This document shows positions 36,552 to 44,446 of a stretch of 49,239 nucleotides of DNA, one piece after another. The stretch lies in contig CAZGTM010000027.1 of the NCBI GenBank assembly GCA_964528595.1, positions 1-49,239 of the forward strand, written 5' to 3'. Source of the DNA: CAYFKJ01 sp964528595 (GTDB taxonomy: Bacteria; Pseudomonadota; Alphaproteobacteria; UBA2966). The first letter of the stretch is position 1. Every line of letters starts with the position of its first letter. The notes under the pieces are model-generated. The model was given only the letters and a program-made list of their open reading frames with translations. It made no database searches and was not told the origin of the DNA. The translations under genes were made by a program, and so were the position numbers.

Positions 36552-38380
36552 GTGCAGCGCCCGCCGTCATCGCGCTTACGACGCGCGGCCTGGAGACGGC
36601 GCGCCGCGTTGCCGCCGCCCTGCCGGGCAGCTGCGTCCACGGGCTCTCCGGCCGCACCCGGGACGCCGATCTCGAATTTTCCGAAACGGGCGCGCACCTT
36701 CAGGAACTCTTCGAGGCCGGCACGCCCATCGTCGGCGTCTGCGCCGCCGGTATTCTGATCCGCCTGCTGGCGCCTCATCTCAACGATAAGACGGCGGAAC
36801 CGCCGGTGATTGCGGTAACGGAAGACGCGGCCCATGTCGTGCCCCTGCTGGGCGGCCATGGCGGCGGCAACGAGATGGCCGGCCACATCGCCGATGCCCT
36901 GGGCGCCGACGCCGTCATCACGACGGCGGGCGACAACCGCCTGGGCTTCGCCCTGGACGAGCCGCCGGCCGGCTGGCGCATCGCCGAGCGGCGTTCGGCC
37001 AAGGCGGTTACCGCCGCGCTGCTGGCGGGCGAGCCGGTCGCCCTGACGAACGACTGCCCCGGCGTCGATGCCGCCTGGCTGAACGGCGCCTCGGCGTTCG
37101 GCGATGAAGGCGACACCAGCGTCCACATCACCGATCGGACGGCGGCAACAAAATCGGGCGTGGTCCTGCACCCCGCCACCCTGGCCGTTGGCGTCGGCTG
37201 CGAACGCGGTGCGTCGGCGGATGAAGTGACCAAGCTGGTGCATGACACGCTGGCCGGCGCCGGTCTCGCGTTCAAATCGATCGCTTGCATCGTCTCGCTC
37301 GATCTCAAGTCGGATGAACCGGCGGTCCATGCCGCCGCTGCCGAGCTCGGCGTCCCGGCGCGCTTCTTCGACGCCGCTGCGCTGGAGGCCGAGACACCGC
37401 GCCTCGCCAACCTCTCCGACATCGTCTTCGCGGAGGTCGGCTGCCACGGCGTATCGGAAGGGGCGGCCCTGGCGGCCGCCGGCGCCGACAGCGAATTGAT
37501 CGTCGAAAAGCACAAGAGCGCGCGGGCCACCTGCGCCGTGGCGCGGTCGTCGGCCATCATCGACCCGGCCAACGCCGGCCGCGCCCGCGGGCGCTTAACC
37601 CTCGTGGGTATCGGTCCCGGCGATGCCGCCATGCGCACGCCCGAAGCCGACGCTGCGGTAGCCGCGGCGGGCGACTTGATCGGCTACAGCCTCTATCTCG
37701 ATCTGCTGGGCCCGGCCGCCGCCGGCAAACGGCGTCACGATTTCGAGCTCGGCGAGGAAGAGGCCCGCGTTCGCGCGGCCCTCGACCTCGCCGCCGAGGG
37801 CCGCGACGTGGCTTTGATCTGCTCGGGCGACGCCGGTATCTACGCCATGGCCTCGCCGACCTATGAACTGATCGACCGGGAATACGAAACCCGGCCCGAC
37901 TGGACGCGCCTCGACATTACCGTGGTGCCTGGCGTCTCCGCCCTGCAGACGGCGGCGGCCCGCGCCGGCGCGCCGCTGGGTCATGATTTCTGCGCCATCT
38001 CGCTGTCCGACCTGCTGACGCCGTGGGAGGTCATCCGTACGCGCGTCGAGGCCGCCGCCGGCGGCGATTTCGTCATCGCCTTCTACAATCCCGTCAGCAA
38101 GCGCCGCACTACGCAATTGGCCGAGGCCCGCGATATTCTCCTAACGCACCGCCCCGCCGAAACGCCCGTTATGCTGGCCCGCAACCTGGGACGGCCGAGC
38201 GAGGGTTTGCGCCACACCACGCTGGGCGCGCTCGATCCCGCCGATGTCGACATGCTGACGGTGGTGCTGGTGGGTTCCACGACGACGCGGCGCATCGATC
38301 ACGGCGGCGGCGCCTGGATTTACACGCCGCGCGGCTACGCCAAGAAGATGGATGCGAACACGCCGGAGGCCTCGTCATGA
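36548..38380 (+). CDS. cobJ: CbiG-CobJ fusion: cobalt-precorrin-5A hydrolase and precorrin-3B C17-methyltransferase
   Basis: The 610-residue protein is a natural fusion. Residues 1 to about 335 are a complete CbiG: an N-terminal domain with TTAGDNRLGFALDEPP, a mid region, and a CobE/CbiG C-terminal domain (LAVGVGCERGAS from 212, then EVGCHGVSEGAAL). Residues about 349-600 are a CobJ/CbiH methyltransferase starting LTLVGIGPGDAAMRTPEAD, with CSGDAGIYAMASP and VVPGVSALQTAAARAGAPLG. CbiH contracts the ring and methylates C17, and CbiG opens the resulting lactone and releases acetaldehyde two steps later. An intact CbiG N-terminal domain indicates the cobalt-early route. No Fe-S extension is seen. 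It overlaps both cobI and cobM by 4 bases. Confidence 0.93.
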   Translation: MSAAPAVIALTTRGLETARRVAAALPGSCVHGLSGRTRDADLEFSETGAHLQELFEAGTPIVGVCAAGILIRLLAPHLNDKTAEPPVIAVTEDAAHVVPLLGGHGGGNEMAGHIADALGADAVITTAGDNRLGFALDEPPAGWRIAERRSAKAVTAALLAGEPVALTNDCPGVDAAWLNGASAFGDEGDTSVHITDRTAATKSGVVLHPATLAVGVGCERGASADEVTKLVHDTLAGAGLAFKSIACIVSLDLKSDEPAVHAAAAELGVPARFFDAAALEAETPRLANLSDIVFAEVGCHGVSEGAALAAAGADSELIVEKHKSARATCAVARSSAIIDPANAGRARGRLTLVGIGPGDAAMRTPEADAAVAAAGDLIGYSLYLDLLGPAAAGKRRHDFELGEEEARVRAALDLAAEGRDVALICSGDAGIYAMASPTYELIDREYETRPDWTRLDITVVPGVSALQTAAARAGAPLGHDFCAISLSDLLTPWEVIRTRVEAAAGGDFVIAFYNPVSKRRTTQLAEARDILLTHRPAETPVMLARNLGRPSEGLRHTTLGALDPADVDMLTVVLVGSTTTRRIDHGGGAWIYTPRGYAKKMDANTPEASS

Positions 38381-39138
38381 CCGTGCACTTCATCGGCGCC
38401 GGTCCCGGTGCGCCCGACCTCATCACGGTGCGCGGACTTCGCCTGATCGAGGCCGCGCCCGTCGTGCTCTACGCCGGATCGTTGGTGCCGGAAGAAGTCG
38501 TGGCGGCGGCGCCCGACGATGCCCGGGTGATCGACACCGCGCCCCTGAACCTGGATGAAATCCTGGCCGAGATGGCGGCGGCGCACGACAAAGGCCTCGA
38601 TGTCGCGCGCGTGCATTCCGGCGATCCCTCGCTTTACGGCGCCATCGCCGAACAGATGCGCCGGCTCGACGGCTTGGACATTCCCTACACCATCACGCCC
38701 GGCGTGCCGGCGTTCGCGGCGGCGGCAGCGGCATTGGGGAAGGAACTCACGCTGCCGGGCATCAGCCAGACCGTCATCCTGACGCGCACCGCCATGAAAA
38801 GCTCCGCCATGCCGGAAGGCGAGGAATTGGCCGAGCTGGGCCGGGCGGGCGCAACGCTTGCGGTGCATCTCTCGGTTCGTAACCTCAAGCAGGTCACCGC
38901 CGACCTGATCCCCCATTACGGCGCCGACTGTCCGGTGGCGGTGATCTACCGCGCCAGCTGGCCGGACCAGCAGATCATCACCGGCACCTTGTCGGATATC
39001 CGCGAGAAATGCCGCGCCGCCAAGATCACGCGGACGGCGCTGGTGATGGTGGGCCAGGTGCTGGGCGAGGACAGTTTCGAGGAAAGCCGGCTCTACGCGC
39101 CGGACCACGCGCACCTATTGCGCCACAAGAACAGCTAA
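38377..39138 (+). CDS. cobM: Precorrin-4/cobalt-precorrin-4 C11-methyltransferase
   Basis: The 253-residue SAM methyltransferase (CobM/CbiF) begins VHFIGAGPGAPDLITVRG. It has YAGSLVPEEV, HSGDPSLYGAIAEQM and the TPGVPAFAAAAAALG block typical of this family. It is the last gene of the cbiX operon. Two bases after its stop comes a perfect 10-bp inverted repeat. The ATGA overlap with the fusion gene fixes its start. Confidence 0.94.
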   Translation: MTVHFIGAGPGAPDLITVRGLRLIEAAPVVLYAGSLVPEEVVAAAPDDARVIDTAPLNLDEILAEMAAAHDKGLDVARVHSGDPSLYGAIAEQMRRLDGLDIPYTITPGVPAFAAAAAALGKELTLPGISQTVILTRTAMKSSAMPEGEELAELGRAGATLAVHLSVRNLKQVTADLIPHYGADCPVAVIYRASWPDQQIITGTLSDIREKCRAAKITRTALVMVGQVLGEDSFEESRLYAPDHAHLLRHKNS

Positions 39139-39139
39139 G

Positions 39140-39164
39140 GTGTTTCAAGTTTTGCTTGAAACAC
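39140..39164. repeat. Perfect 10-bp hairpin after cobM
   Basis: GTGTTTCAAG and CTTGAAACAC flank a five-base TTTTG loop. It could end the cobM transcript, but no run of T follows on either strand, so it may act as an RNA-stabilising hairpin. Confidence 0.55.
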
Positions 39165-39209
39165 TGAGGCCCGTTAACACATTGTGTTGCAAGGAAAATA
39201 TGAGACGCG

Positions 39210-39234
39210 GCGTTTCCGTTAAAACGGAAAACGC
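39210..39234. repeat. Inverted repeat overlapping the cobK stop
   Basis: GCGTTTCCGTT at 39210-39220 pairs with AACGGAAAACGC at 39223-39234, with one bulged A. The cobK stop codon (39219-39221) lies in the hairpin. It may mark the end of the minus-strand transcript, without a clear T run. Confidence 0.45.
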
Positions 39235-39962
39235 TCTAACCAGGCCATCACGTCCGCCACCGTTTGGACGGTCTCACCCGCTTGCGTCTCTGCCCGCTCG
39301 ATCATCACGACCGGGATGCCGAGACGCCGGGCCGCCGCCATCTTGGGCCAGCTGCCCGCGCCGCCGGCGTTCTTGGCGACGATGACGTCGATGCCGTGGC
39401 GCGACAGCATGGCGTGCTCTTCGTCTTCGACAAAGGGTCCGCGTCCCGTCACCACGTCGTAATTCACCAGTGGCAGCGCCTCGGACGGCGCATCGACCAG
39501 CCGCACCAACAACCAAATGTCGGCCAGGCCGGCGAAGGCCGGAAGCTCCTGTCGTCCGGTGGCGAGAAAGGCGCGGCGAAAGCCCCGCGCGGCAATTTCG
39601 GCGGCGGCGGCGGGACCGTCCGCCACGCCAATCCAGTTATCGTCCGGGCCGGGCTGCCAGGGTGGCCGAACCAGCATGAGCCGGGGAACGCCGGCGGCGT
39701 CGCAGGCCGCCGCCGCGTTGGCCGAGATGTTGACCGCGAAGGGATGCGTGGCGTCGACCAGGACATCGATGCGTTCGTCCCGCAGATAACCGGCCATGGC
39801 CTCGGGTCCGCCGAAACCGCCAATGCGTTGTTCGCCGGGAACGCGGCGCGGCGCGCGCGTGCGCCCCGCCAGGGAGGTGATAACCTCCACGCCGGACCGC
39901 GCGACGGCTTGTTCCGCGATGGCGGCAGCTTCCGCCGTGCCGCCGAGAATCAGGAGCCTCAC
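39219..39962 (-). CDS. cobK: Precorrin-6A/cobalt-precorrin-6A reductase
   Basis: The 247-residue NAD(P)H-dependent reductase (CobK/CbiJ) starts LLILGGTAEAAAIAEQAV, a nucleotide-binding strand-loop. It has IDVLVDATHPFAVNISANA, typical of the family, and a C-terminal FVEDEEHAMLSRHGIDVIVAKNAGG block. It reduces the macrocycle before CobL acts. It lies downstream of cbiD with a 4-base overlap and converges on cobM. Confidence 0.93.
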   Translation of the reverse strand: MRLLILGGTAEAAAIAEQAVARSGVEVITSLAGRTRAPRRVPGEQRIGGFGGPEAMAGYLRDERIDVLVDATHPFAVNISANAAAACDAAGVPRLMLVRPPWQPGPDDNWIGVADGPAAAAEIAARGFRRAFLATGRQELPAFAGLADIWLLVRLVDAPSEALPLVNYDVVTGRGPFVEDEEHAMLSRHGIDVIVAKNAGGAGSWPKMAAARRLGIPVVMIERAETQAGETVQTVADVMAWLERFPF

Positions 39963-41053
39963 GACCCCGAACCTCCGGCGAGCCCAATCATCCCGCCCGT
40001 CCGGTCGAAAACGATGACCTCAACCTCGGTGCCGCCGCTAAGCGTCGCCAGCGCCGTTTCCCGCGCCTGCTTGGCCACGACGGCGGCAAGGTCGAGGCCA
40101 TGACGGTCGGCGATCTCCTGCGCCTCCTTGGCCGTGTTGGCGCCGCGCACCGCCTCAACGGCATCCACCCCGCCGCCAAGTTCGGCCACCGCAGCGGCCA
40201 GCCAGTTGGTATCGACCTGGCTGCGCGACGAATGCAAATCCAGCGCCCCGGCCGCCAGTTTGGCGAGCTTGGCAAAACCGCCGCCGATGGTGAGGCGCGG
40301 CAGGGGATGGTCGCGCAGGTACTTCAGCATGCCGCCGGCGAAATCGCCCATGTCGATCATCGCCGTGTCCGGCAATTCGTGGATCTGCCGCAAGCCCGCC
40401 TCCGACGTCCGCCCCGTCGCCGCCGCGATGTGTTGGTGGCCGACCGCCCGGGCGACGTCGATGCCGCGGTGGATCGAGTGGATCCAGGCCGCGCAGGAAA
40501 AAGGCACCACGATACCGGTGGTACCGAGGATGGAAATGCCGCCGAGGATGCCCAAGCGCGGGTTCCAGGTCTGCTCGGCAAGCGCCTCGCCGCCGGCTAC
40601 GGAAACCGTCACCTCTATATCCGGGCTGCCGTCATGGGCGAGCGCGACCTCTTCCAGAGCTTCGGCGATCATGCGGCGCGGCACCGGGTTGATGGCGGGC
40701 TCACCGACCTCCAGCGGCAGACCCGGCAGCGTCACCGTGCCGACGCCGGGTCCGGCCTTGAAAGTTATGCCGCTGCCCACCTTGCCGGACGCGACGGCGG
40801 CCTCGATCTCCGCCATGTGGGTCACGTCGGGGTCGTCGCCGGCATCCTTGATCACGGCGGCGCTGGCCGATCCGGCGGTGCGATCCTCGCGGGCCAGCGC
40901 GAACGCCGGCTGCTGGCCCCCCGGCAGAGTAATGACCACGGGGTCGGGGAAATCGCCCGTCAGCAACGCCTGATAGGCGGCCTTGGCGGCGGCCGTGGCG
41001 CAGGCGCCGGTGGTCCAGCCGCGGCGCAGGGGTTTGTCGGGCGTGTCCGTCAT
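39959..41053 (-). CDS. cbiD: Cobalt-precorrin-5B C1-methyltransferase CbiD
   Basis: The 364-residue protein has the CbiD N-terminal signature RRGWTTGACATAAAKAA. It has VTLPGLPLEVGEPAINPVPR, GTTGIVVPFSCAAW and the IGDFAGG-like IDMGDFAGGMLKYL block. CbiD methylates C1 in the cobalt-early route, where the late route uses the unrelated CobF. CobF was not found here, so CbiD is strong evidence for the oxygen-independent pathway. It is divergent from cbiA with an 81 bp gap. Confidence 0.95.
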   Translation of the reverse strand: MTDTPDKPLRRGWTTGACATAAAKAAYQALLTGDFPDPVVITLPGGQQPAFALAREDRTAGSASAAVIKDAGDDPDVTHMAEIEAAVASGKVGSGITFKAGPGVGTVTLPGLPLEVGEPAINPVPRRMIAEALEEVALAHDGSPDIEVTVSVAGGEALAEQTWNPRLGILGGISILGTTGIVVPFSCAAWIHSIHRGIDVARAVGHQHIAAATGRTSEAGLRQIHELPDTAMIDMGDFAGGMLKYLRDHPLPRLTIGGGFAKLAKLAAGALDLHSSRSQVDTNWLAAAVAELGGGVDAVEAVRGANTAKEAQEIADRHGLDLAAVVAKQARETALATLSGGTEVEVIVFDRTGGMIGLAGGSGS

Positions 41054-41094
41054 GGCGGCGATCTTAGAACATTCGCTGGCCGGGTTGGGTAAAA

Positions 41095-41118
41095 GCGTAT
41101 CCCCCGGACGGGGGACGC
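41095..41118. repeat. Hairpin in the cbiD/cbiA divergent region
   Basis: GCGT-AT-CCCCC and GGGGG-ACGC form a stem of 4 and 5 pairs interrupted by two unpaired bases, with a GGAC loop. TATAAA lies just after it (41121-41126), only 8 bases before the cbiA ATG. If that is a -10 box, the cbiA message is nearly leaderless; no matching -35 is convincing. Confidence 0.35.
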
Positions 41119-41134
41119 CGTATAAACTGAGGCC

Positions 41135-42472
41135 ATGTCCGAACCCGACCGTTCACCGCCCACCGGATTGATCATCGCCGCGCCCTCATCCGGCAGCGGC
41201 AAGACGGTCACGACGCTCGCCCTGCTGCGCCATTTCCGCCGCGCGGGCGTCGAGGTCCATTCCTTCAAGGTCGGGCCGGACTACATCGATCCCGCCTTCC
41301 ACAGCGCCGCCGGGTCGTCGGTTTGCCGCAACGTCGATGGTTGGGCCATGCGCCGGGAAACGCGGACCCATGTACTGGACGAGACGGCCGCCGGCGCCGC
41401 CCACGTCATCGGCGAGGGGGTGATGGGCTTGTTCGACGGTGCGCCCGACGGCAGCGGGTCAACCGCCGACATCGCCGCCGAGACGGGCCTGCCGGTGGTG
41501 CTGGTGGTCGACGTGAAAGGCCAGGCGGCATCCGCCGCCGCGGTGATCGAAGGCTTCGCCAATCACCGCGAGGGTGTCGAGGTGGCGGGCGTTATATTCA
41601 ACCGGGTCGGCGGCGAGGGGCACCGCCTGACGCTGGCCGCCGCCTGCGCCGATATGGACATTGCCGTATTGGGTTACCTACCGCGCGACGAACGCCTGGT
41701 GCTGCCGGAGCGGCACCTCGGCCTGGTCCAGGCCGGCGAGCACGACGACCTCGACGCCCGGCTGGATGCGGCAGCCGACGTGGCCGGCGCCCATATCGAT
41801 ACGGCAGCACTTTTGCGCATCGCCAAGCCGCTCGCCGGTGGGAAGACCCCGCCGGTTTCGCCGCCATTACCGCCCTTGGGGCAGGTGATTGCGGTGGCGC
41901 GGGACGATGCCTTTGCCTTTGCCTATCCCGCCGTCCTCGACGGCTGGCGACGGGCGGGCGCCGACATCAATTTCTTCTCGCCGCTCGCCGACGAACGCCC
42001 CGACAAGGCGGCAGACGCCGTCTACCTGCCCGGCGGCTACCCCGAGCTTCACGCCGGACGGCTGGCGGCGAACGGAGAATTTCTCGACGGCCTGAGACAA
42101 GCCGCCAACCGGCAGGCCAAAATATTCGGTGAGTGCGGTGGCTACATGGTGCTGGGCGAGGAATTGACCGATGCCGACGGTATTGCCCACCGCATGGCCG
42201 GATTGTTGGCCCTGAAAACCTCCTTCGCCGAACGGCAGCTCCACCTTGGCTACCGGACGGTGTCAACCAGCTCGGACTGTGTTTTGGGACAGGCTGCAAT
42301 GGCCTACCGGGGCCACGAATTCCACTACGCCACGGTTGTCTCCGAAGATTTCACGAAAAACGACCCCTTGTTCGAGGCGCAGGATGCGCGCGGCACGGAG
42401 CTCGGCCAGACGGGCCTCGTCAGCGGCTCCGTCGCCGGATCATTCATTCATTTGGTGGACCGGCAGGATTAG
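41135..42472 (+). CDS. cbiA: Cobyrinate a,c-diamide synthase (CbiA/CobB amidase)
   Basis: The 445-residue glutamine-dependent amidase converts (cobalt-)hydrogenobyrinate to the a,c-diamide. The N-terminal ATP domain has IIAAPSSGSGKTVTTLALL and KVGPDYIDPAFH. The C-terminal amidotransferase domain has PGGYPELHA, the nucleophile Cys334 (GECGGYMVLG) and a His near the end (SFIHL). It is called CobB in the late pathway; the symbol cbiA avoids confusion with the sirtuin cobB at 6365. It is transcribed alone, between cbiD and cbtA. Confidence 0.94.
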   Translation: MSEPDRSPPTGLIIAAPSSGSGKTVTTLALLRHFRRAGVEVHSFKVGPDYIDPAFHSAAGSSVCRNVDGWAMRRETRTHVLDETAAGAAHVIGEGVMGLFDGAPDGSGSTADIAAETGLPVVLVVDVKGQAASAAAVIEGFANHREGVEVAGVIFNRVGGEGHRLTLAAACADMDIAVLGYLPRDERLVLPERHLGLVQAGEHDDLDARLDAAADVAGAHIDTAALLRIAKPLAGGKTPPVSPPLPPLGQVIAVARDDAFAFAYPAVLDGWRRAGADINFFSPLADERPDKAADAVYLPGGYPELHAGRLAANGEFLDGLRQAANRQAKIFGECGGYMVLGEELTDADGIAHRMAGLLALKTSFAERQLHLGYRTVSTSSDCVLGQAAMAYRGHEFHYATVVSEDFTKNDPLFEAQDARGTELGQTGLVSGSVAGSFIHLVDRQD

Positions 42473-42482
42473 CCGGAGGCGC

Positions 42483-43175
42483 CTAGGCGCTTTCGAAACG
42501 GCGGTAGAAATATCCGGCGAGCCCGCCCAGCACCACCCAAAACAGGGCCATCGTGGCCAGGGCGGCGATCTGAAAGCTCCAGCGCAGGTCGTCGGGCGCC
42601 AGGCCGCCGTGTTCCTCGGGGCTGGGGGCGCCGACAATATGCGGCAGCGCAATCAATACCAGGCCGGCTGCCCGCCACGGCCAGCTTTGGGCGAAGGCGG
42701 CCAGCGCCAACCCGCCCGCCGTGGCGACGGCGGCGAACAGCCACCAGAATTGCCGGTCGGCCAGGGGAGCGGCGAAATCGCCGGGCAGCTCTGGCGGCAA
42801 GCCCAAGGCCGGCGCCAGATTGAAGGCCATGAACCCGGCCACGCCCCAGGCCAGTCCGCGCCGCCAGTCGACGCCGCCCCGCAAGGCGAAGCCGGCGACC
42901 AGCAAAAGGCCGAAACCGACGCCCGTCAGGGCATCCGCCGCCGCCGTCAGCAGCGACCGGCGGTCGAGCCCCGAAGCGTGATCGTCCGCGGGCGCGTGGC
43001 TATGGCTGTGGCCGTCGTCGGCCGGCTGGGTTTGCTGCGCTGGTTCGGCGTTTTCATAATTTTCGGCTTGCAGGATCAGGGGTACCACGAACACCGCCTG
43101 AACCGCATAGAGAAGAAGGCCGGCGAGGACGCCGGCCAACGCCGCGCTGAAAACGACACGCCGCAGTAAGATCAT
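42483..43175 (-). CDS. cbtA: Cobalt transporter subunit CbtA (predicted)
   Basis: The 230-residue inner-membrane protein has about five hydrophobic helices and the CbtA blocks GLLLYAVQAVFVVPLILQAE, GLAWGVAGFMAFNLAPALG and ALPHIVGAP. After the first helix, a loop contains HSHSH and another His (residues 56, 58, 60, 66), a possible metal-gathering site. CbtA was predicted as a cobalt transporter from its association with B12 genes and riboswitches; its mechanism is not established. It follows cbtB by 9 bp. Confidence 0.9.
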   Translation of the reverse strand: MILLRRVVFSAALAGVLAGLLLYAVQAVFVVPLILQAENYENAEPAQQTQPADDGHSHSHAPADDHASGLDRRSLLTAAADALTGVGFGLLLVAGFALRGGVDWRRGLAWGVAGFMAFNLAPALGLPPELPGDFAAPLADRQFWWLFAAVATAGGLALAAFAQSWPWRAAGLVLIALPHIVGAPSPEEHGGLAPDDLRWSFQIAALATMALFWVVLGGLAGYFYRRFESA

Positions 43176-43184
43176 GGAATTAGC

Positions 43185-43397
43185 CTAGTGGCAGGGAAAC
43201 GATGCCGCGTGGCGGGTATCGTGCGCCGCGTCGTGCACCGCAGCGGCGTTGACGAAACCAACGCCGAATATGATGAAGGTGCCCAAGAGAGCCGCCAAGA
43301 AGGCCGGAGCGAGAGCTTGGGTCCGAACACCGGGAACGGCCTGGTCGGTCGTCCGCGCCTGCGCCACTGCTTTGGCCTGCTTGCTTTGTTGGGTCAT
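43185..43397 (-). CDS. cbtB: Cobalt transporter subunit CbtB (predicted)
   Basis: The 70-residue protein has one membrane helix (about residues 28-50, LAPAFLAALLGTFIIFGVGF). A C-terminal tail carries histidines at 55, 59, 63 and 70 and a Cys at 69, the metal-binding tail typical of CbtB. The start at 43397 was chosen because family-like length and a predicted promoter upstream agree; a longer frame reaches into that promoter. It is cotranscribed with cbtA. Confidence 0.88.
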   Translation of the reverse strand: MTQQSKQAKAVAQARTTDQAVPGVRTQALAPAFLAALLGTFIIFGVGFVNAAAVHDAAHDTRHAASFPCH

Positions 43398-43452
43398 GGT
43401 TCGACTTACTCCCTGATCACGCATACACCGCCCGAAGGCCGAAACTCCGGGA

Positions 43453-43481
43453 ATTATAGGCTTTCGCTCTGACGCCGACAA
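43453..43481 (-). promoter_or_regulatory. Predicted promoter of cbtBA
   Basis: On the minus strand TTGTCG (43481-43476) and a perfect TATAAT (43458-43453) are separated by 17 bases. The leader to the cbtB ATG is about 50 nt, too short for a B12 riboswitch. Confidence 0.6.
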
Positions 43482-43508
43482 GTGCCGGAAAGGGCTAAAT
43501 GCCCGCGT

Positions 43509-44351
43509 TTAGGCAGCGACGAGGAGCGCCGAGCCCGCCGCCATGAAAGCGATTTCCGCCAGCAGACCGCAGGCGCCGACGATGTCGCCGGTGTAGCCGC
43601 CGACCTGCGCCTTCGCCAGCCGGGCCATGCCCCAAGCCGCCGCTGCCGCCGCCGCCAGACAGGCGATCGCCGGGGCAAATCCCAGTAGGACGATCGCCGC
43701 CGCGGCGGCCAGAGCGGCGGCCCATAGGACCGTGTGGCGGTCCGGCCTGCCCGCCCCGGCGGCTAGGCCGTCCGTGCGAGCCGGTTCGAGAAAATGCATG
43801 ACGGCGGGCATCACGCTTCTCGAGGCGGCGCCAGCCGCAATCAGGAGGGCCATGACCAGGCCGGTATTCTCCAGGGCCGCAAGCACGGCGACGCGGGCGA
43901 GGACGGCGATGACCAGGGCGAGAACGCCATAAGTGCCGACCCGCGAATCCCGCATTATGTGAAGCTTGGTATCGCGATCGCGGCCCCCACCTAAACCATC
44001 CGCAACATCCGCCAGAGCGTCTTCGTGCAAGGCGCCGGTGATGAGTATGGTGGCGGCCAGCGCGGCGGTTGCGGCCAACCACCAGGGCAGGCCGAGCGAA
44101 ACCGTGAGGGCAAAGACCACCCCACCGGCCAGGCCGACGCCGGCCCCGACGACGGGAAAAACCCGCATGGCGGAGGCTAGCGCGTGGCTGGGCGTGCCGG
44201 GCGGCAGCGATATCGGCAGACGCGTCAGAAAGGCCGCCGACAGCCTGATATCGGCAAGCAAATTCCGATTGAGGCCCTCGTCGGGCCCGTCGTTCCCGCG
44301 TCGTTCGCTTTCCGTCACTTTTCGCCCGTAATTCGGTCCCCAACACGACAA
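43509..44351 (-). CDS. cobV: Adenosylcobinamide-GDP ribazoletransferase (cobalamin synthase)
   Basis: The protein is up to 280 residues with about six membrane helices. It joins adenosylcobinamide-GDP to alpha-ribazole (CobV/CobS). The conserved acidic block is clear (ALHEDALADVADGLGGG, then RDTKLHIMRDSRVGTYG), as is FLTRLPIS near the N-terminus. The first residues (MSCWGPNYGRKV) are not family-like. The true start may be the in-frame GTG at 44318 or a TTG closer to the LLADIRLSAAF region. It is followed by cbtB after 111 bp, which includes a separate promoter. Confidence 0.92.
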   Translation of the reverse strand: MSCWGPNYGRKVTESERRGNDGPDEGLNRNLLADIRLSAAFLTRLPISLPPGTPSHALASAMRVFPVVGAGVGLAGGVVFALTVSLGLPWWLAATAALAATILITGALHEDALADVADGLGGGRDRDTKLHIMRDSRVGTYGVLALVIAVLARVAVLAALENTGLVMALLIAAGAASRSVMPAVMHFLEPARTDGLAAGAGRPDRHTVLWAAALAAAAAIVLLGFAPAIACLAAAAAAAWGMARLAKAQVGGYTGDIVGACGLLAEIAFMAAGSALLVAA

Positions 44352-44446
44352 AATGCTGGTCTTGAGGCGTCGGTTATAGGACAGTTATCAGCCTACATAC
44401 AGACCTTCATTTGTTTAGAAATATTCGAATTTCAAAGGACCCCCCC

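Noticed and set aside
43398..43508. Second B12 riboswitch before cbtB
   Set aside because: The gap is too short and lacks the GCCACTG and AAGCCAGGAGACC-type elements; only a promoter is visible.
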